Shown: positions 1 through 6,625 of the stretch, piece by piece
Position numbering within the stretch: position 1 is the stretch's first letter
Layout of the letters: each line of letters starts with the position of its first letter
Virus record (IMG/VR): IMGVR_UViG_3300031216_000082
Span: 1-20,880 of that record
Length of the DNA stretch: 20,880 nt
Direction: 5' to 3' (one strand)
Source of the DNA: a virus
Notes under the pieces: model-generated
What the model was told of the DNA's origin: nothing
Databases searched by the model: none
Seen by the model: the letters and a program-made list of their open reading frames with translations, nothing else
Translations under genes and position numbers: made by a program

Positions 1-231
1 GTGCGAGGCGTGGAGCGGTGGGTGGTAGGATCACCAGCATGCGCTCAGTTTGCGCGGATGGGGTGTAGGTATGGGGGAGTGTGGTGCAGGGGCGTGGTGA
101 GTGCATGGGGCACCACGGTGGGGGGTTGCAAGGAATCTTTTACGTTGCAACGCGTCCAAAGTGAGTGTCCCAGACCCACCTCCTTTCTCGCAAACTTTCA
201 AATTACTAAATCTAATCCCCAAACAACCAAC
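1..231. other. G-rich leader upstream of terminase; candidate packaging (cos/pac) region
   Basis: No convincing gene is visible here. The frame that joins the terminase small-subunit ORF is open, but its translation is Gly/Trp/Cys/Arg-rich and unlike a phage protein. The top strand of about 1-125 is strongly G-biased, with G4 to G6 runs near 60, 74, 90, 107 and 121. From about 165 it changes to a C/A-rich leader. TTGCAA occurs twice (125-130 and 144-149). Lambda-type phages place cos directly upstream of the small terminase gene, so a packaging site is a positional inference only; no cos sequence is recognised. Confidence 0.3.
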
Positions 232-879
232 ATGAGCAAAACTAATACAGCCGCAACCAACGAGACCTACACCACGCAGGGCGCCGTCGCGAAGTCGCTC
301 GGCGTCACCGGCCGCATGATCCGAAAATGGCGCGAAGACCATCACGACGCCCCCGCCAAAGTAGACAAACAGGAGCCGCTGCACGCATGGCAAGCGTTCG
401 TCGAGCGCAAGGGTCTGAGCGGATTACAGGACGAAGCGAACGCATCGCTGGAGGCCATGAAGATCGAAGAGCAACGGCTACGGAATCTATTCCGCCAAAG
501 CCAGATCGACCTGAACACGGAGAAGCTGTTGATAATGACCGGCGCTTACATTCCGCGTGCCGAGATTGAAGCGCAGCTCGCGCCGCTGATCGCAGAGTTC
601 CAGATGCTGGTGACCGAGCGCGATATTGAAATGTCCAACTGGTCACCCGGCCACACGACCGGAGAGATCCGCGTCCGTCAGCGGACTACCCTCGACGCCG
701 TGTTCGACGCGATTCGCTCTGGAGCTGCCGACCTGATGGCGACCGCGCAGAGCAACACGAAGAAGATGCTCGCCAACGAAGCCACGCCAATTAACGCTCC
801 CGGGCAAGGCCGTCCCAAATCCGCAACCCGCAAGCCAGCGAAGAAAGCGGCGAAGCGGAAAACCAAACGCACCAAATGA
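232..879 (+). CDS. terS: Terminase small subunit (DNA-recognition subunit)
   Basis: Predicted to bind the packaging site and recruit the large terminase to phage DNA during head filling. The 215-aa product has a helix-turn-helix-like segment at about residues 14-36 (TTQGAVAKSLGVTGRMIRKW), as in Nu1-type small subunits. A charged helical middle follows, then a very basic Lys/Arg/Ala tail (about 195-215). I chose ATG 232, although the frame is open to the window start. The upstream translation is low-complexity, whereas the protein from 232 begins just before the HTH. The ATG follows an A/C-rich leader with no Shine-Dalgarno sequence. Its stop overlaps the start of the large subunit (ATGA), the expected coupling. 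The role rests on the HTH plus the neighbouring terL gene; the family assignment is inference. Confidence 0.8.
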   Translation: MSKTNTAATNETYTTQGAVAKSLGVTGRMIRKWREDHHDAPAKVDKQEPLHAWQAFVERKGLSGLQDEANASLEAMKIEEQRLRNLFRQSQIDLNTEKLLIMTGAYIPRAEIEAQLAPLIAEFQMLVTERDIEMSNWSPGHTTGEIRVRQRTTLDAVFDAIRSGAADLMATAQSNTKKMLANEATPINAPGQGRPKSATRKPAKKAAKRKTKRTK

Positions 880-2756
880 CCAGCCTCGAAACTATCTGGC
901 GCGCCGCCTTCACGACCCGTGACAACCGCAGCATTACGGACTGGGCACATGAGCACATCAAGTTCGGCTCAGATTCGCCGTTTCCTGGCCTATTCGACGC
1001 GGACAACGTGCCGTGGACACGCCGCATCTACGAGGCATGGCAAGACCCGAGCGTCAGGCAGATCATCATCTCGGGATGCCCGCAGCTATCGGGCAAGACC
1101 ATCGCGGCGCAAGTCTGCATGGCTCACACGCAGGTCAACGACCCAAGTCCGATGGGATTCTACGCCGACACAAACGGCAAGGCTGAGCGGTTTGAGGCTA
1201 CACGCTGGCGGCCAATGCTGGACAAATGCCCTGCGCTGGCTGACCGCGTGCGCACGGCCACGAAAGGGCGCACGATCTTCAAAGACGGCTCGTTCCTGAT
1301 CATCCTCGGAGCCGAGGCAGAGGCGAATCGCCAGTCGGACACATTGCGTCACATCGTCAAGGACGAGGCATGGCGCTATGGTGCAGGATGGGGCAAGCAG
1401 ATCGACAACCGCAAGGAGGCGTTTGACCGCACTGGCGACTGGAAAACGATGGCACTCGGCACCGGCGGCACTAAAGGCACGGAATTTTCAAACGATCACG
1501 CGTCTGGCACCTGCGAAGAATGGCACGTGCCTTGCCCGCACTGCGGAGGGATGCACGACTACAAGTGGGATCACAGCGACGGCGGCGTCTTCGAGAAAGA
1601 GGATGTGATGAAGGCGGACGGCTCGCTTGACTTCCGCGCCACAGGGCAGACCACCCACATCAAATGCCCGCACTGCAAACAGCGCATTGAATACGACCGC
1701 GAGGAACGCGCACGCGCCAACCTGAGCGGCGAATGGATCGCGACGAACGAGGACGCTGACCCGAGCATTGTGTCGATTACGATTTCCGCTTTCGTTGTCG
1801 GCAAGGATTGGCGCGATATCATGGAGCGTTGGATTCGCATAGGCAAAGGACATAACGTCGGTCAAAAGCAGGCACTCAAAGATTTCATTCGGTTTGTTCT
1901 TGCTCAGTTCTGGGAAGACCGCCCCATAGTAGTCAAGCAGGAGATGGTAACAGGCGACTACACACGCGCGGACATGCTCGACGGCAGGATGGATGGGGAG
2001 TTTACGCGCCTCGCTGCAATCGACTACCAGCACGGATTACGGGGCGACCGCGAGCACTTCTGGTTCGTCGTTCGCGCCTATCGTGCAGACGGCTCTTCGC
2101 GCCTCGTAGACTGCGGGCGGGTTGACGAGGTGGCTGACCTCGACGATCGGTTAATCGCGGCAAAAGTCGAACGCGTCAGTAATGCAGATCACAAGTCTAG
2201 CCGCGTGACGATTGACTGCGCGTTTAAACCCGATGTGATTTATGAGTTTTGCTTGCGATTTAATTGGGTGGGCGTGCGCGGGGAAGACCGAGACATGCGG
2301 CAAAATGGGGGGCAGTATCTTCACAAAATACCAGTTAAAAAGGGAGTAGAGTTTCGGGTGTATAAGAATTTCAGCGATCTAAAGAGTGGGCAAATCGGCG
2401 TTGGTCGAACGTCGAAATACAACGGGCTATATGCGCCGTGGCGGGCGATCAATAACCAAGCAATCGAAGACCAGCTCTACGAGCTGCGCTCTGGTAAGGC
2501 TATGGCGTGGGAGGTGCCGAGCGACATAATGGACTTTTGCCCCGAGTATGGGCAGCACATCAACACGCACGCAAAGCTCAATGTGAGCAAGGATGAGTCA
2601 CATGAGAACTACCGCTGGACGCTGGTCGGAAGCCAAGAGCAGAACCCCGACCACCTCTACGCCTGCGAAAAATACCTGGTGGGCAAGGCCATCGAGGCCG
2701 ATCTAGTCACGGACATCAGCGAAAAGCAGGAGAGCGAACAGCAAGATAGCGAATAA
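876..2756 (+). CDS. terL: Terminase large subunit, GpA family (packaging ATPase and nuclease)
   Basis: This motor cuts concatemeric phage DNA and pumps it into the prohead through the portal. The 626-aa length fits the GpA family (lambda gpA is 641 aa). A Walker A-like P-loop is seen at residues 67-75 (GCPQLSGKT), and an acidic ATPase motif near 158-165 (IVKDEAW) follows a Q-rich stretch. Two CPHC zinc-ribbon-like pairs lie near residues 219 and 264, a feature of GpA-type terminases. The C-terminal half carries Asp-bearing strands typical of the RNase H-like nuclease: AAIDYQHG near 380 and VTIDCAF near 447. The start overlaps the terS stop. A lambda-type portal follows downstream, a consistent pairing. 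Confidence 0.95.
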   Translation: MTSLETIWRAAFTTRDNRSITDWAHEHIKFGSDSPFPGLFDADNVPWTRRIYEAWQDPSVRQIIISGCPQLSGKTIAAQVCMAHTQVNDPSPMGFYADTNGKAERFEATRWRPMLDKCPALADRVRTATKGRTIFKDGSFLIILGAEAEANRQSDTLRHIVKDEAWRYGAGWGKQIDNRKEAFDRTGDWKTMALGTGGTKGTEFSNDHASGTCEEWHVPCPHCGGMHDYKWDHSDGGVFEKEDVMKADGSLDFRATGQTTHIKCPHCKQRIEYDREERARANLSGEWIATNEDADPSIVSITISAFVVGKDWRDIMERWIRIGKGHNVGQKQALKDFIRFVLAQFWEDRPIVVKQEMVTGDYTRADMLDGRMDGEFTRLAAIDYQHGLRGDREHFWFVVRAYRADGSSRLVDCGRVDEVADLDDRLIAAKVERVSNADHKSSRVTIDCAFKPDVIYEFCLRFNWVGVRGEDRDMRQNGGQYLHKIPVKKGVEFRVYKNFSDLKSGQIGVGRTSKYNGLYAPWRAINNQAIEDQLYELRSGKAMAWEVPSDIMDFCPEYGQHINTHAKLNVSKDESHENYRWTLVGSQEQNPDHLYACEKYLVGKAIEADLVTDISEKQESEQQDSE

Positions 2757-2771
2757 ACCTGCACACAGCCC

Positions 2772-2788
2772 CTTGACAACCTGCACAC
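2772..2788 (+). promoter_or_regulatory. Motif 2, copy 1 (CTTGACAACCTGCACAC), candidate promoter element
   Basis: This exact 17-bp sequence also occurs at 7654 and 8209. It contains a perfect -35-like TTGACA. At 17-bp spacing the -10 would be CAAAGT, which is weak. A partial copy (AACCTGCACAC) lies 22 bp upstream at 2756-2766, overlapping the end of terL. It sits 20 bp before the ATG of a small ORF that is closed by an intrinsic terminator. Promoter function is inferred from TTGACA, the position and the repetition. Confidence 0.55.
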
Positions 2789-2808
2789 ATCGCGGCAAAG
2801 TCACAGAA

Positions 2809-2913
2809 ATGAAACGTCCATACAAATCACACTTCGAACAAGACGCCCTCGGCGGCTGGCGTCGAGTCCTCTGCTACGTGCAGCGGGCAGGCGTCCGCAG
2901 GAAAGCGAAGTGA
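2809..2913 (+). CDS. Small basic phage peptide, possibly truncated by an in-frame TGA
   Basis: A 34-aa ORF (starts MKRPYKSHFEQDALGGWRRV) lies 20 bp after motif 2 and before a strong terminator, so it has its own small transcription unit. The peptide is basic and Arg-rich. Reading in frame past the TGA at 2911-2913 gives 14 further residues of the same character (QCNKRERREAKTA) ending at TAA 2953-2955. The longer product would be about 48 aa, and a single C-to-T change of CGA (Arg) would explain the stop. The ORF may therefore be a genuine 34-aa peptide, a recent nonsense mutant or a readthrough product. Function is unknown. The cassette layout resembles a moron inserted between terL and the connector gene. 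Confidence 0.5.
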   Translation: MKRPYKSHFEQDALGGWRRVLCYVQRAGVRRKAK

Positions 2914-2970
2914 CAGTGCAACAAGCGGGAACGTCGCGAAGCCAAAACCGCGTAACACACACACACCCGA

Positions 2971-2998
2971 AGCCCGCCCTAACACGGCGGGCTTTTTT
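2971..2998 (+). terminator. Rho-independent terminator closing cassette 1
   Basis: A perfect 8-bp stem, AGCCCGCC (2971-2978) with GGCGGGCT (2986-2993), has a 7-nt loop and is followed by a T run to 2998. It insulates the small cassette from the head genes, which restart at motif 1 copy A. Confidence 0.88.
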
Positions 2999-3029
2999 GC
3001 GTCCGCACCGAAGCATTGACAAGCCGCGC

Positions 3030-3048
3030 GTATCCAGATACTGAATAC
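3030..3048 (+). promoter_or_regulatory. Motif 1, copy A (GTATCC-N7-GAATAC)
   Basis: This is one of eight 19-bp sites with fixed spacing. It lies four bases before the ATG of the gpW-like gene and 31 bp after a terminator, where transcription of the head genes must restart. A TTGACA at 3016-3021 lies just upstream, but the distance from such hexamers to the motif differs between copies. The motif may be an operator, an activator site or part of a phage-specific promoter. Confidence 0.7.
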
Positions 3049-3052
3049 AGGC

Positions 3053-3289
3053 ATGGCAATTCCTGACATCAGCTTTTATACGACCGCCGAAGTCGCAACC
3101 CTGCGCACCGCCGTCGTCGCTGAGCGTTTGCGCCGGGCTACAGGTGGCACGATCACCAGCGCGAACAAGAACGGTCGGCAGTTTACCGTTGAGAGTGCCA
3201 GCGAGTCAGAGCTTGCGGGGCTGGAGCAAGCATTAGCGCGTCGGCTCAACACTGGCGGGGCGAACAAGCGGCGTATTTCATTCAATTAA
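3053..3289 (+). CDS. gpW-like head-tail connector protein
   Basis: A 78-aa protein between terminase and portal has the size, composition and position of lambda gpW, a small protein that joins the filled head to the tail and stabilises packaged DNA. The first half is helical and rich in Ala/Leu/Arg (TTAEVATLRTAVVAERLRRA). A short beta-prone segment (RQFTVESAS) follows, then a second helix (ELAGLEQALARRLN) and a basic C-terminus. This helix-beta-helix order fits gpW. The start is immediately after motif 1 copy A. The gap to the portal gene is only nine bases, consistent with cotranscription. Confidence 0.75.
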   Translation: MAIPDISFYTTAEVATLRTAVVAERLRRATGGTITSANKNGRQFTVESASESELAGLEQALARRLNTGGANKRRISFN

Positions 3290-3298
3290 CCAGCACAC

Positions 3299-4837
3299 AT
3301 GGGACTACTTTACAACTTTCTCAGCGGCAAGCTCACAGCAGACCGCGCCTCAAATTCCCTCATCGTAGCACGCGCCAAGGAGATGACGAATCTCTACGAA
3401 GGCGGCCAGCGCAGCCGTAACCGTGGCAACGCATACGGAACGTTCCAGTCGCCCGAGGGCGCAACGGCAACGACCGAGCGGCTACAGATGATACTTGAAG
3501 CCCGAGACCTAGAAGATAACTTCCCGATCGCTGACATGATCTTAAACGTTTACGACGTTTACGCATTCGGAACCATCCGCTACCAGCCGATGACCGGCGA
3601 CGTAAATTTCAACAACGAGATCAGCGAATTCCTCAAGGAGTGGTTTGCTGAGTGCGAATACACTGGGCGATTTGATTTTCAGAAAACGGCGCAGATGGCG
3701 CAACGCGGCAAAAAGCGCGACGGTGAATCTGGCATTGTGCATATTATCGACGAAAACGGAGACTACAAGATTCAGCTAATTACTGGAGACCGTATTGGAA
3801 ATCCGAATACGATCCTTTCCAATAATCTCAACGACCAGAACGGAATCCTAGTTGACGACGGCGGTCGCGTGCTAGGGTATGAACTTTACAGCCGCAGGTC
3901 GAACAGCAGCGTTTACACTTTCGACAAGTTCATTCCGCAAGGCCACTTCTCGCACGTATTTGACCCGACACGTGCAGACGCTTACCACGGAGTAACTGCT
4001 TTCAAATCCGTGATTACGCGGATGCGCGACATGAAGGAAACGCTCGAATACTCGCGCATCAATATCAAATACCGCGCCACTCAGTTGCCATACATGAAGA
4101 CCGACGACGGCGAAGTGCCTAGCGACGTAAACCACTTCAGGGACAACCAGCCGCCAAAGCCAACGCATGACGAAGCGGGCGTAAAGCTAGAGCACGTCGA
4201 AGGCGGCGAGCAGCAATACATGCGCACGACTGAGGGCGTGTTTGAGTTTCCGAACGACTTCCCGAACGGAACATTCCTGCCCGTAATCGAAACGCAAGCG
4301 AAAGAAATCTTCGCAGGCGTAGGGCTGTCTTACGATTTCAGCTGGAAAGTGGACAAACTTACCGGCACAGTCGGCAGGCTCGTAGTTGAGCGCGAAGACC
4401 GCGTGATGCAGATCGAAAGGTCTAACTCTGAGCGGCAGTGGATGAACATGGCCATTCGCCGTGCCATCCAAAACGGAATCGACCAAGGCCGAATCAAAGG
4501 CGACAGCGCAACCAAATTCAAGGGAGCGTTTTTCTACGGTGCTCGCATCACAGCCGACTACGGACGGGACGCAAAAGCAGACATTGAACTCGTAAACGCG
4601 GGGCTACTGACAGAGACCGAATATCAGCACATACACGGCCGCCACCCCGAGGACGTGCGCACGACTCGACTAGAGGAAACACTTGGATTGATTCAGGACG
4701 GCAAGAAAGTTGCTGAAAAATCTGGCCTGTCCGTAGACAACGCGACAAACCTAATCCGCAAGGTGTACCCACAGCCGCCAACCATTCAGAGCGTATCCGA
4801 GACAACGCAACCCGGCGCTGAGCTTGAGCGGCGTTGA
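3299..4837 (+). CDS. Portal protein, lambda family
   Basis: The 512-aa product is predicted to form the dodecameric ring at one head vertex, through which DNA enters and leaves, and to dock terminase and the connector. Length and position match lambda gpB. The N-terminus is consistent with the family: a short amphipathic start, then a long helical region and an alternating beta segment around residues 85-200 (NVYDVYAFGTIRYQP, ESGIVHIIDENGDYKIQLIT). A conserved-looking helix-rich stem region follows around 330-400. The C-terminus is polar and ends inside the start of the next ORF. ATG 3299 follows CAGCACAC without a Shine-Dalgarno sequence. The assignment is confident from context and overall pattern. 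Confidence 0.92.
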   Translation: MGLLYNFLSGKLTADRASNSLIVARAKEMTNLYEGGQRSRNRGNAYGTFQSPEGATATTERLQMILEARDLEDNFPIADMILNVYDVYAFGTIRYQPMTGDVNFNNEISEFLKEWFAECEYTGRFDFQKTAQMAQRGKKRDGESGIVHIIDENGDYKIQLITGDRIGNPNTILSNNLNDQNGILVDDGGRVLGYELYSRRSNSSVYTFDKFIPQGHFSHVFDPTRADAYHGVTAFKSVITRMRDMKETLEYSRINIKYRATQLPYMKTDDGEVPSDVNHFRDNQPPKPTHDEAGVKLEHVEGGEQQYMRTTEGVFEFPNDFPNGTFLPVIETQAKEIFAGVGLSYDFSWKVDKLTGTVGRLVVEREDRVMQIERSNSERQWMNMAIRRAIQNGIDQGRIKGDSATKFKGAFFYGARITADYGRDAKADIELVNAGLLTETEYQHIHGRHPEDVRTTRLEETLGLIQDGKKVAEKSGLSVDNATNLIRKVYPQPPTIQSVSETTQPGAELERR

Positions 4838-5090
4838 CGGGAACGGCAACTTAGTAACCGAAGAAATAAAAGCAGATCCGTTGATTGCATCGATTGGCGT
4901 TGGCGGATCTCAGGCAATGACGCAAGTTATTGAGGGATTCGGAACCGGTGTAATACCCAAAAGCGCAGCTAAGATAATGCTGGTCAACGTTCTCGGCCTC
5001 GCGCCTGACCTTGCCGATGAGATGCTCGCCAGCGCGGAAGTGTCGCCACTTGTCGCAGACGGACTCGATACCACCGTAACAGGCGAATAG
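4824..5090 (+). CDS. Small portal-associated or head protein of unknown role
   Basis: This 88-aa ORF starts at TTG 4824 and overlaps the portal gene by 14 bases in the +1 frame. The core (about residues 17-70) has two helices joined by a turn: an IASIGVGGSQAMTQVIEG segment, then a PKSAAKIMLVNVLGLAPDLADEML segment in two parts. Similar helical modules end portal or minor head proteins in other phages. The domain may thus be a detached portal C-terminus or a small partner of the portal. An ATG at 4917 is an alternative start but would remove the first helix. The ORF ends 35 bases before motif 1 copy B. The specific function is not known to me. Confidence 0.7.
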   Translation: MSGVDGNGNLVTEEIKADPLIASIGVGGSQAMTQVIEGFGTGVIPKSAAKIMLVNVLGLAPDLADEMLASAEVSPLVADGLDTTVTGE

Positions 5091-5115
5091 CGTCAATCAA
5101 AACGATGTTGACCTT

Positions 5116-5144
5116 TTCAGTTTGTGTATCCATAAACTGAATAC
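5116..5144 (+). promoter_or_regulatory. Motif 1, copy B, overlapping an 8-bp inverted repeat
   Basis: The 19-bp motif at 5126-5144 (GTATCC-N7-GAATAC) ends on the base before the protease ATG. TTCAGTTT at 5116-5123 and AAACTGAA at 5134-5141 form a perfect inverted repeat that brackets GTATCC. A TTGACC (5108-5113) lies upstream with CATAAA 17 bp later, which could be a -35/-10 pair. The symmetry suggests operator-like binding or an RNA hairpin next to the start codon. Confidence 0.65.
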
Positions 5145-6182
5145 ATGGCAGAATCTTTTCAGTCGCAAGTAGTAGCATTTGACCAGTCACTCGGACTGGC
5201 ACTGCTTGACAACGCCATCGACCTTACAGCCGGAACCATCAAAGGCGTAAGCCTTGCGACCGCAGGCGTTGAGGCCATCGGCCACGGCGAGTATGACGAG
5301 ACCACGCAAGAGCTGATACGCGAGTTCTGGACAGACGCTACCACGCTTGAGACGATGCTTGTTGCCTGCCTTGCAATCGGACAGCCGCTCAAAGCCAAGC
5401 TTGAACACGGCACCGGACTCTCCGAAGTCGTTGGCACGTTCGACAATTTCCGTATCGATGGCGATCACCTCCGCGCAGACTTTACAGCGATTCCAACCTC
5501 AGCGGGCGTAGCGCATTTGTTTTCGCTAGCCGACCGCATCTCTAGGCAGTTCGGCGTATCCGTCACAGCACTACTGCAAAAAGTAAAACAGGGCGGGGTC
5601 GATCTAATGCGCTGCATGAAGATAGAGTCGGCGGACTTTGTGGACGCGCCCGCAATCAACGCGGGCTTATTTTCCGCTAAAACTAAATTTAGCAAACTCA
5701 CCAAAAACCAAACACAGATTATGACAGAAGAAGAAATCAACGCACTGATTGCCGAGGCATTAAAGCCCATGCAAGAGCAACTTACTACACTCGTGGAGGG
5801 TATGCCCGAAGAGCTATCAGCCGACGAACTCGAAGCTGAAGCGACCGCCGCTGCTGCACTTGAAGCTGAGGGTGAAGCAAGCAAAGCTGAAATGTCTGCG
5901 CTTAAAGCCAGCATGACAGCACTGGAGACTAAAAACTCCACGCTCGAAGCTAACCTTGCTACGGCAACCGCCGAATCGAAAAAGCTCGGCATCTCGTTCG
6001 GCGCATCCTTGCAAGTGCAGGAAGCACAGACCAAACAGACCGACTCGTTCTCCGCCGAAATGTCCAAAAAGACCGGCGAGGGCAAAGCTTACCACGTCGC
6101 GCTTATGGAGCTTACACGTGAAAATCCAAAACTCGTAAATGCAGAGGCCGCTCAGCGCGGAGTCTACGTTTCTCAACTCTAA
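5145..6182 (+). CDS. Prohead maturation protease fused to scaffold domain
   Basis: The 345-aa product has an N-terminal protease-like domain (about 1-180) and a C-terminal scaffold-like domain (about 193-345). It would guide capsid assembly and then degrade the scaffold and itself inside the prohead. The protease half carries an LEHG segment with His88, a GTFDNFRIDGDHLRADF segment, and FGVSV with Ser139. This His/Ser layout matches prohead proteases of the HK97/herpesvirus-type fold. The rest is acidic and helical, rich in Ala/Glu/Leu with coiled-coil character near 245-286, as expected for scaffold. The ATG directly abuts motif 1. An internal in-frame start is annotated separately. The exact peptidase family is uncertain because the linking sequence was not compared with databases. 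Confidence 0.82.
   Translation: MAESFQSQVVAFDQSLGLALLDNAIDLTAGTIKGVSLATAGVEAIGHGEYDETTQELIREFWTDATTLETMLVACLAIGQPLKAKLEHGTGLSEVVGTFDNFRIDGDHLRADFTAIPTSAGVAHLFSLADRISRQFGVSVTALLQKVKQGGVDLMRCMKIESADFVDAPAINAGLFSAKTKFSKLTKNQTQIMTEEEINALIAEALKPMQEQLTTLVEGMPEELSADELEAEATAAAALEAEGEASKAEMSALKASMTALETKNSTLEANLATATAESKKLGISFGASLQVQEAQTKQTDSFSAEMSKKTGEGKAYHVALMELTRENPKLVNAEAAQRGVYVSQL
5721..6182 (+). CDS. Putative nested scaffold protein from an internal start of the protease gene
   Basis: An in-frame ATG at codon 193 of the protease gene would yield a 153-aa protein (starts MTEEEINALIAEAL) consisting only of the helical, acidic scaffold domain. It is preceded by an A/C-rich stretch (CCAAAAACCAAACACAGATT) very like the leaders of genes at 232, 6203 and 11738. 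Lambda makes its scaffold Nu3 in the same nested way from the protease gene C. The stretch encodes a low-complexity interdomain linker (KLTKNQTQI), which fits a dual-purpose sequence. No expression data exist, so this is inference by analogy and leader resemblance. Confidence 0.55.
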   Translation: MTEEEINALIAEALKPMQEQLTTLVEGMPEELSADELEAEATAAAALEAEGEASKAEMSALKASMTALETKNSTLEANLATATAESKKLGISFGASLQVQEAQTKQTDSFSAEMSKKTGEGKAYHVALMELTRENPKLVNAEAAQRGVYVSQL

Positions 6183-6202
6183 TCCACAAACAGTAAAACA
6201 TT

Positions 6203-6589
6203 ATGGCAGGATCAACTACAGTTTTTAACGTCGCCGGGGTCGTAACAGGTCTAGCGGACGCAGACCTCGCGCAATTCATTCGCGTGAAAATCACAGCAAC
6301 CGGTTACGCAGTAGCCGCCAAAGCTGACCGTGCAGACGGCATCACTCAAGAGGCGATTGCATCTGGTGCTTACGGCTCCATCAAACTTCTTAGCGGGGCC
6401 GACGTGAACTTCGGCACCGCTTCGGGCGCAACCATCGCAGCAGGCGTTAAAGTCTACAGCACGTCTGCTGGCGAGCTTTCCTCGACTAAGGCAACCGGCT
6501 CTTTTGAAGAGGGCGTATCGATCACAGCCGCAGGCGCTGACGAAATCTTCGAGTGGCGCTACAAGCCTTCATCCGTTGCCGAGTCCTAA
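6203..6589 (+). CDS. Head decoration / capsid cement protein
   Basis: The 128-aa protein lies directly before the major capsid gene, the usual place for the decoration protein that binds the expanded shell and stabilises it. It is beta-rich, with many Ala, Gly, Thr and Val residues and an alternating hydrophobic pattern (FNVAGVVTG, FIRVKITATGYAVAA, GVKVYSTSAGEL). There is no signal peptide or membrane segment. Composition and length fit cement proteins of the gpD-like or DUF2190-like kinds, and I cannot separate these by eye. ATG 6203 follows an A/C-rich leader ending AAAACATT, shared with the 11738 gene, and no Shine-Dalgarno sequence. Confidence 0.72.
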   Translation: MAGSTTVFNVAGVVTGLADADLAQFIRVKITATGYAVAAKADRADGITQEAIASGAYGSIKLLSGADVNFGTASGATIAAGVKVYSTSAGELSSTKATGSFEEGVSITAAGADEIFEWRYKPSSVAES

Positions 6590-6596
6590 GCTCTGC

Positions 6597-6615
6597 GTAT
6601 CCAATAACCAACTAC
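6597..6615 (+). promoter_or_regulatory. Motif 1, copy C (GTATCC-N7-AACTAC)
   Basis: The left half, spacing and the fixed C are kept; the right half is AACTAC as in copy E. The site lies 10 bases before the major capsid ATG and eight bases after the decoration gene stop, so the most strongly needed gene of the module has its own copy. Confidence 0.68.
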
Positions 6616-6625
6616 ATTTAATATT

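Noticed and set aside
1-231. Extension of the terminase small-subunit ORF to the window start
   Set aside because: Translated sequence is low-complexity Gly/Trp/Arg/Cys and does not resemble a terminase N-terminus; ATG 232 precedes the HTH directly.
2801-3069. Minus-strand ORFs across cassette 1 and its terminator
   Set aside because: They run through the terminator stem and motif 1; Arg/Cys-rich composition typical of antisense shadows.
5519-5600. Further copies of motif 1 at GTATCC sites in coding sequence (near 4791, 5556, 6738, 7128, 8601, 10004)
   Set aside because: They fail the fixed C at position 12, the terminal TAC or the 19-bp spacing, and lie within genes away from starts.
5465-6085. 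Long minus-strand ORF opposite the protease gene (206 aa)
   Set aside because: Ser/Ala-rich shadow of the Glu/Ala-rich scaffold codons; overlaps a well-supported gene completely and lacks its own signals.
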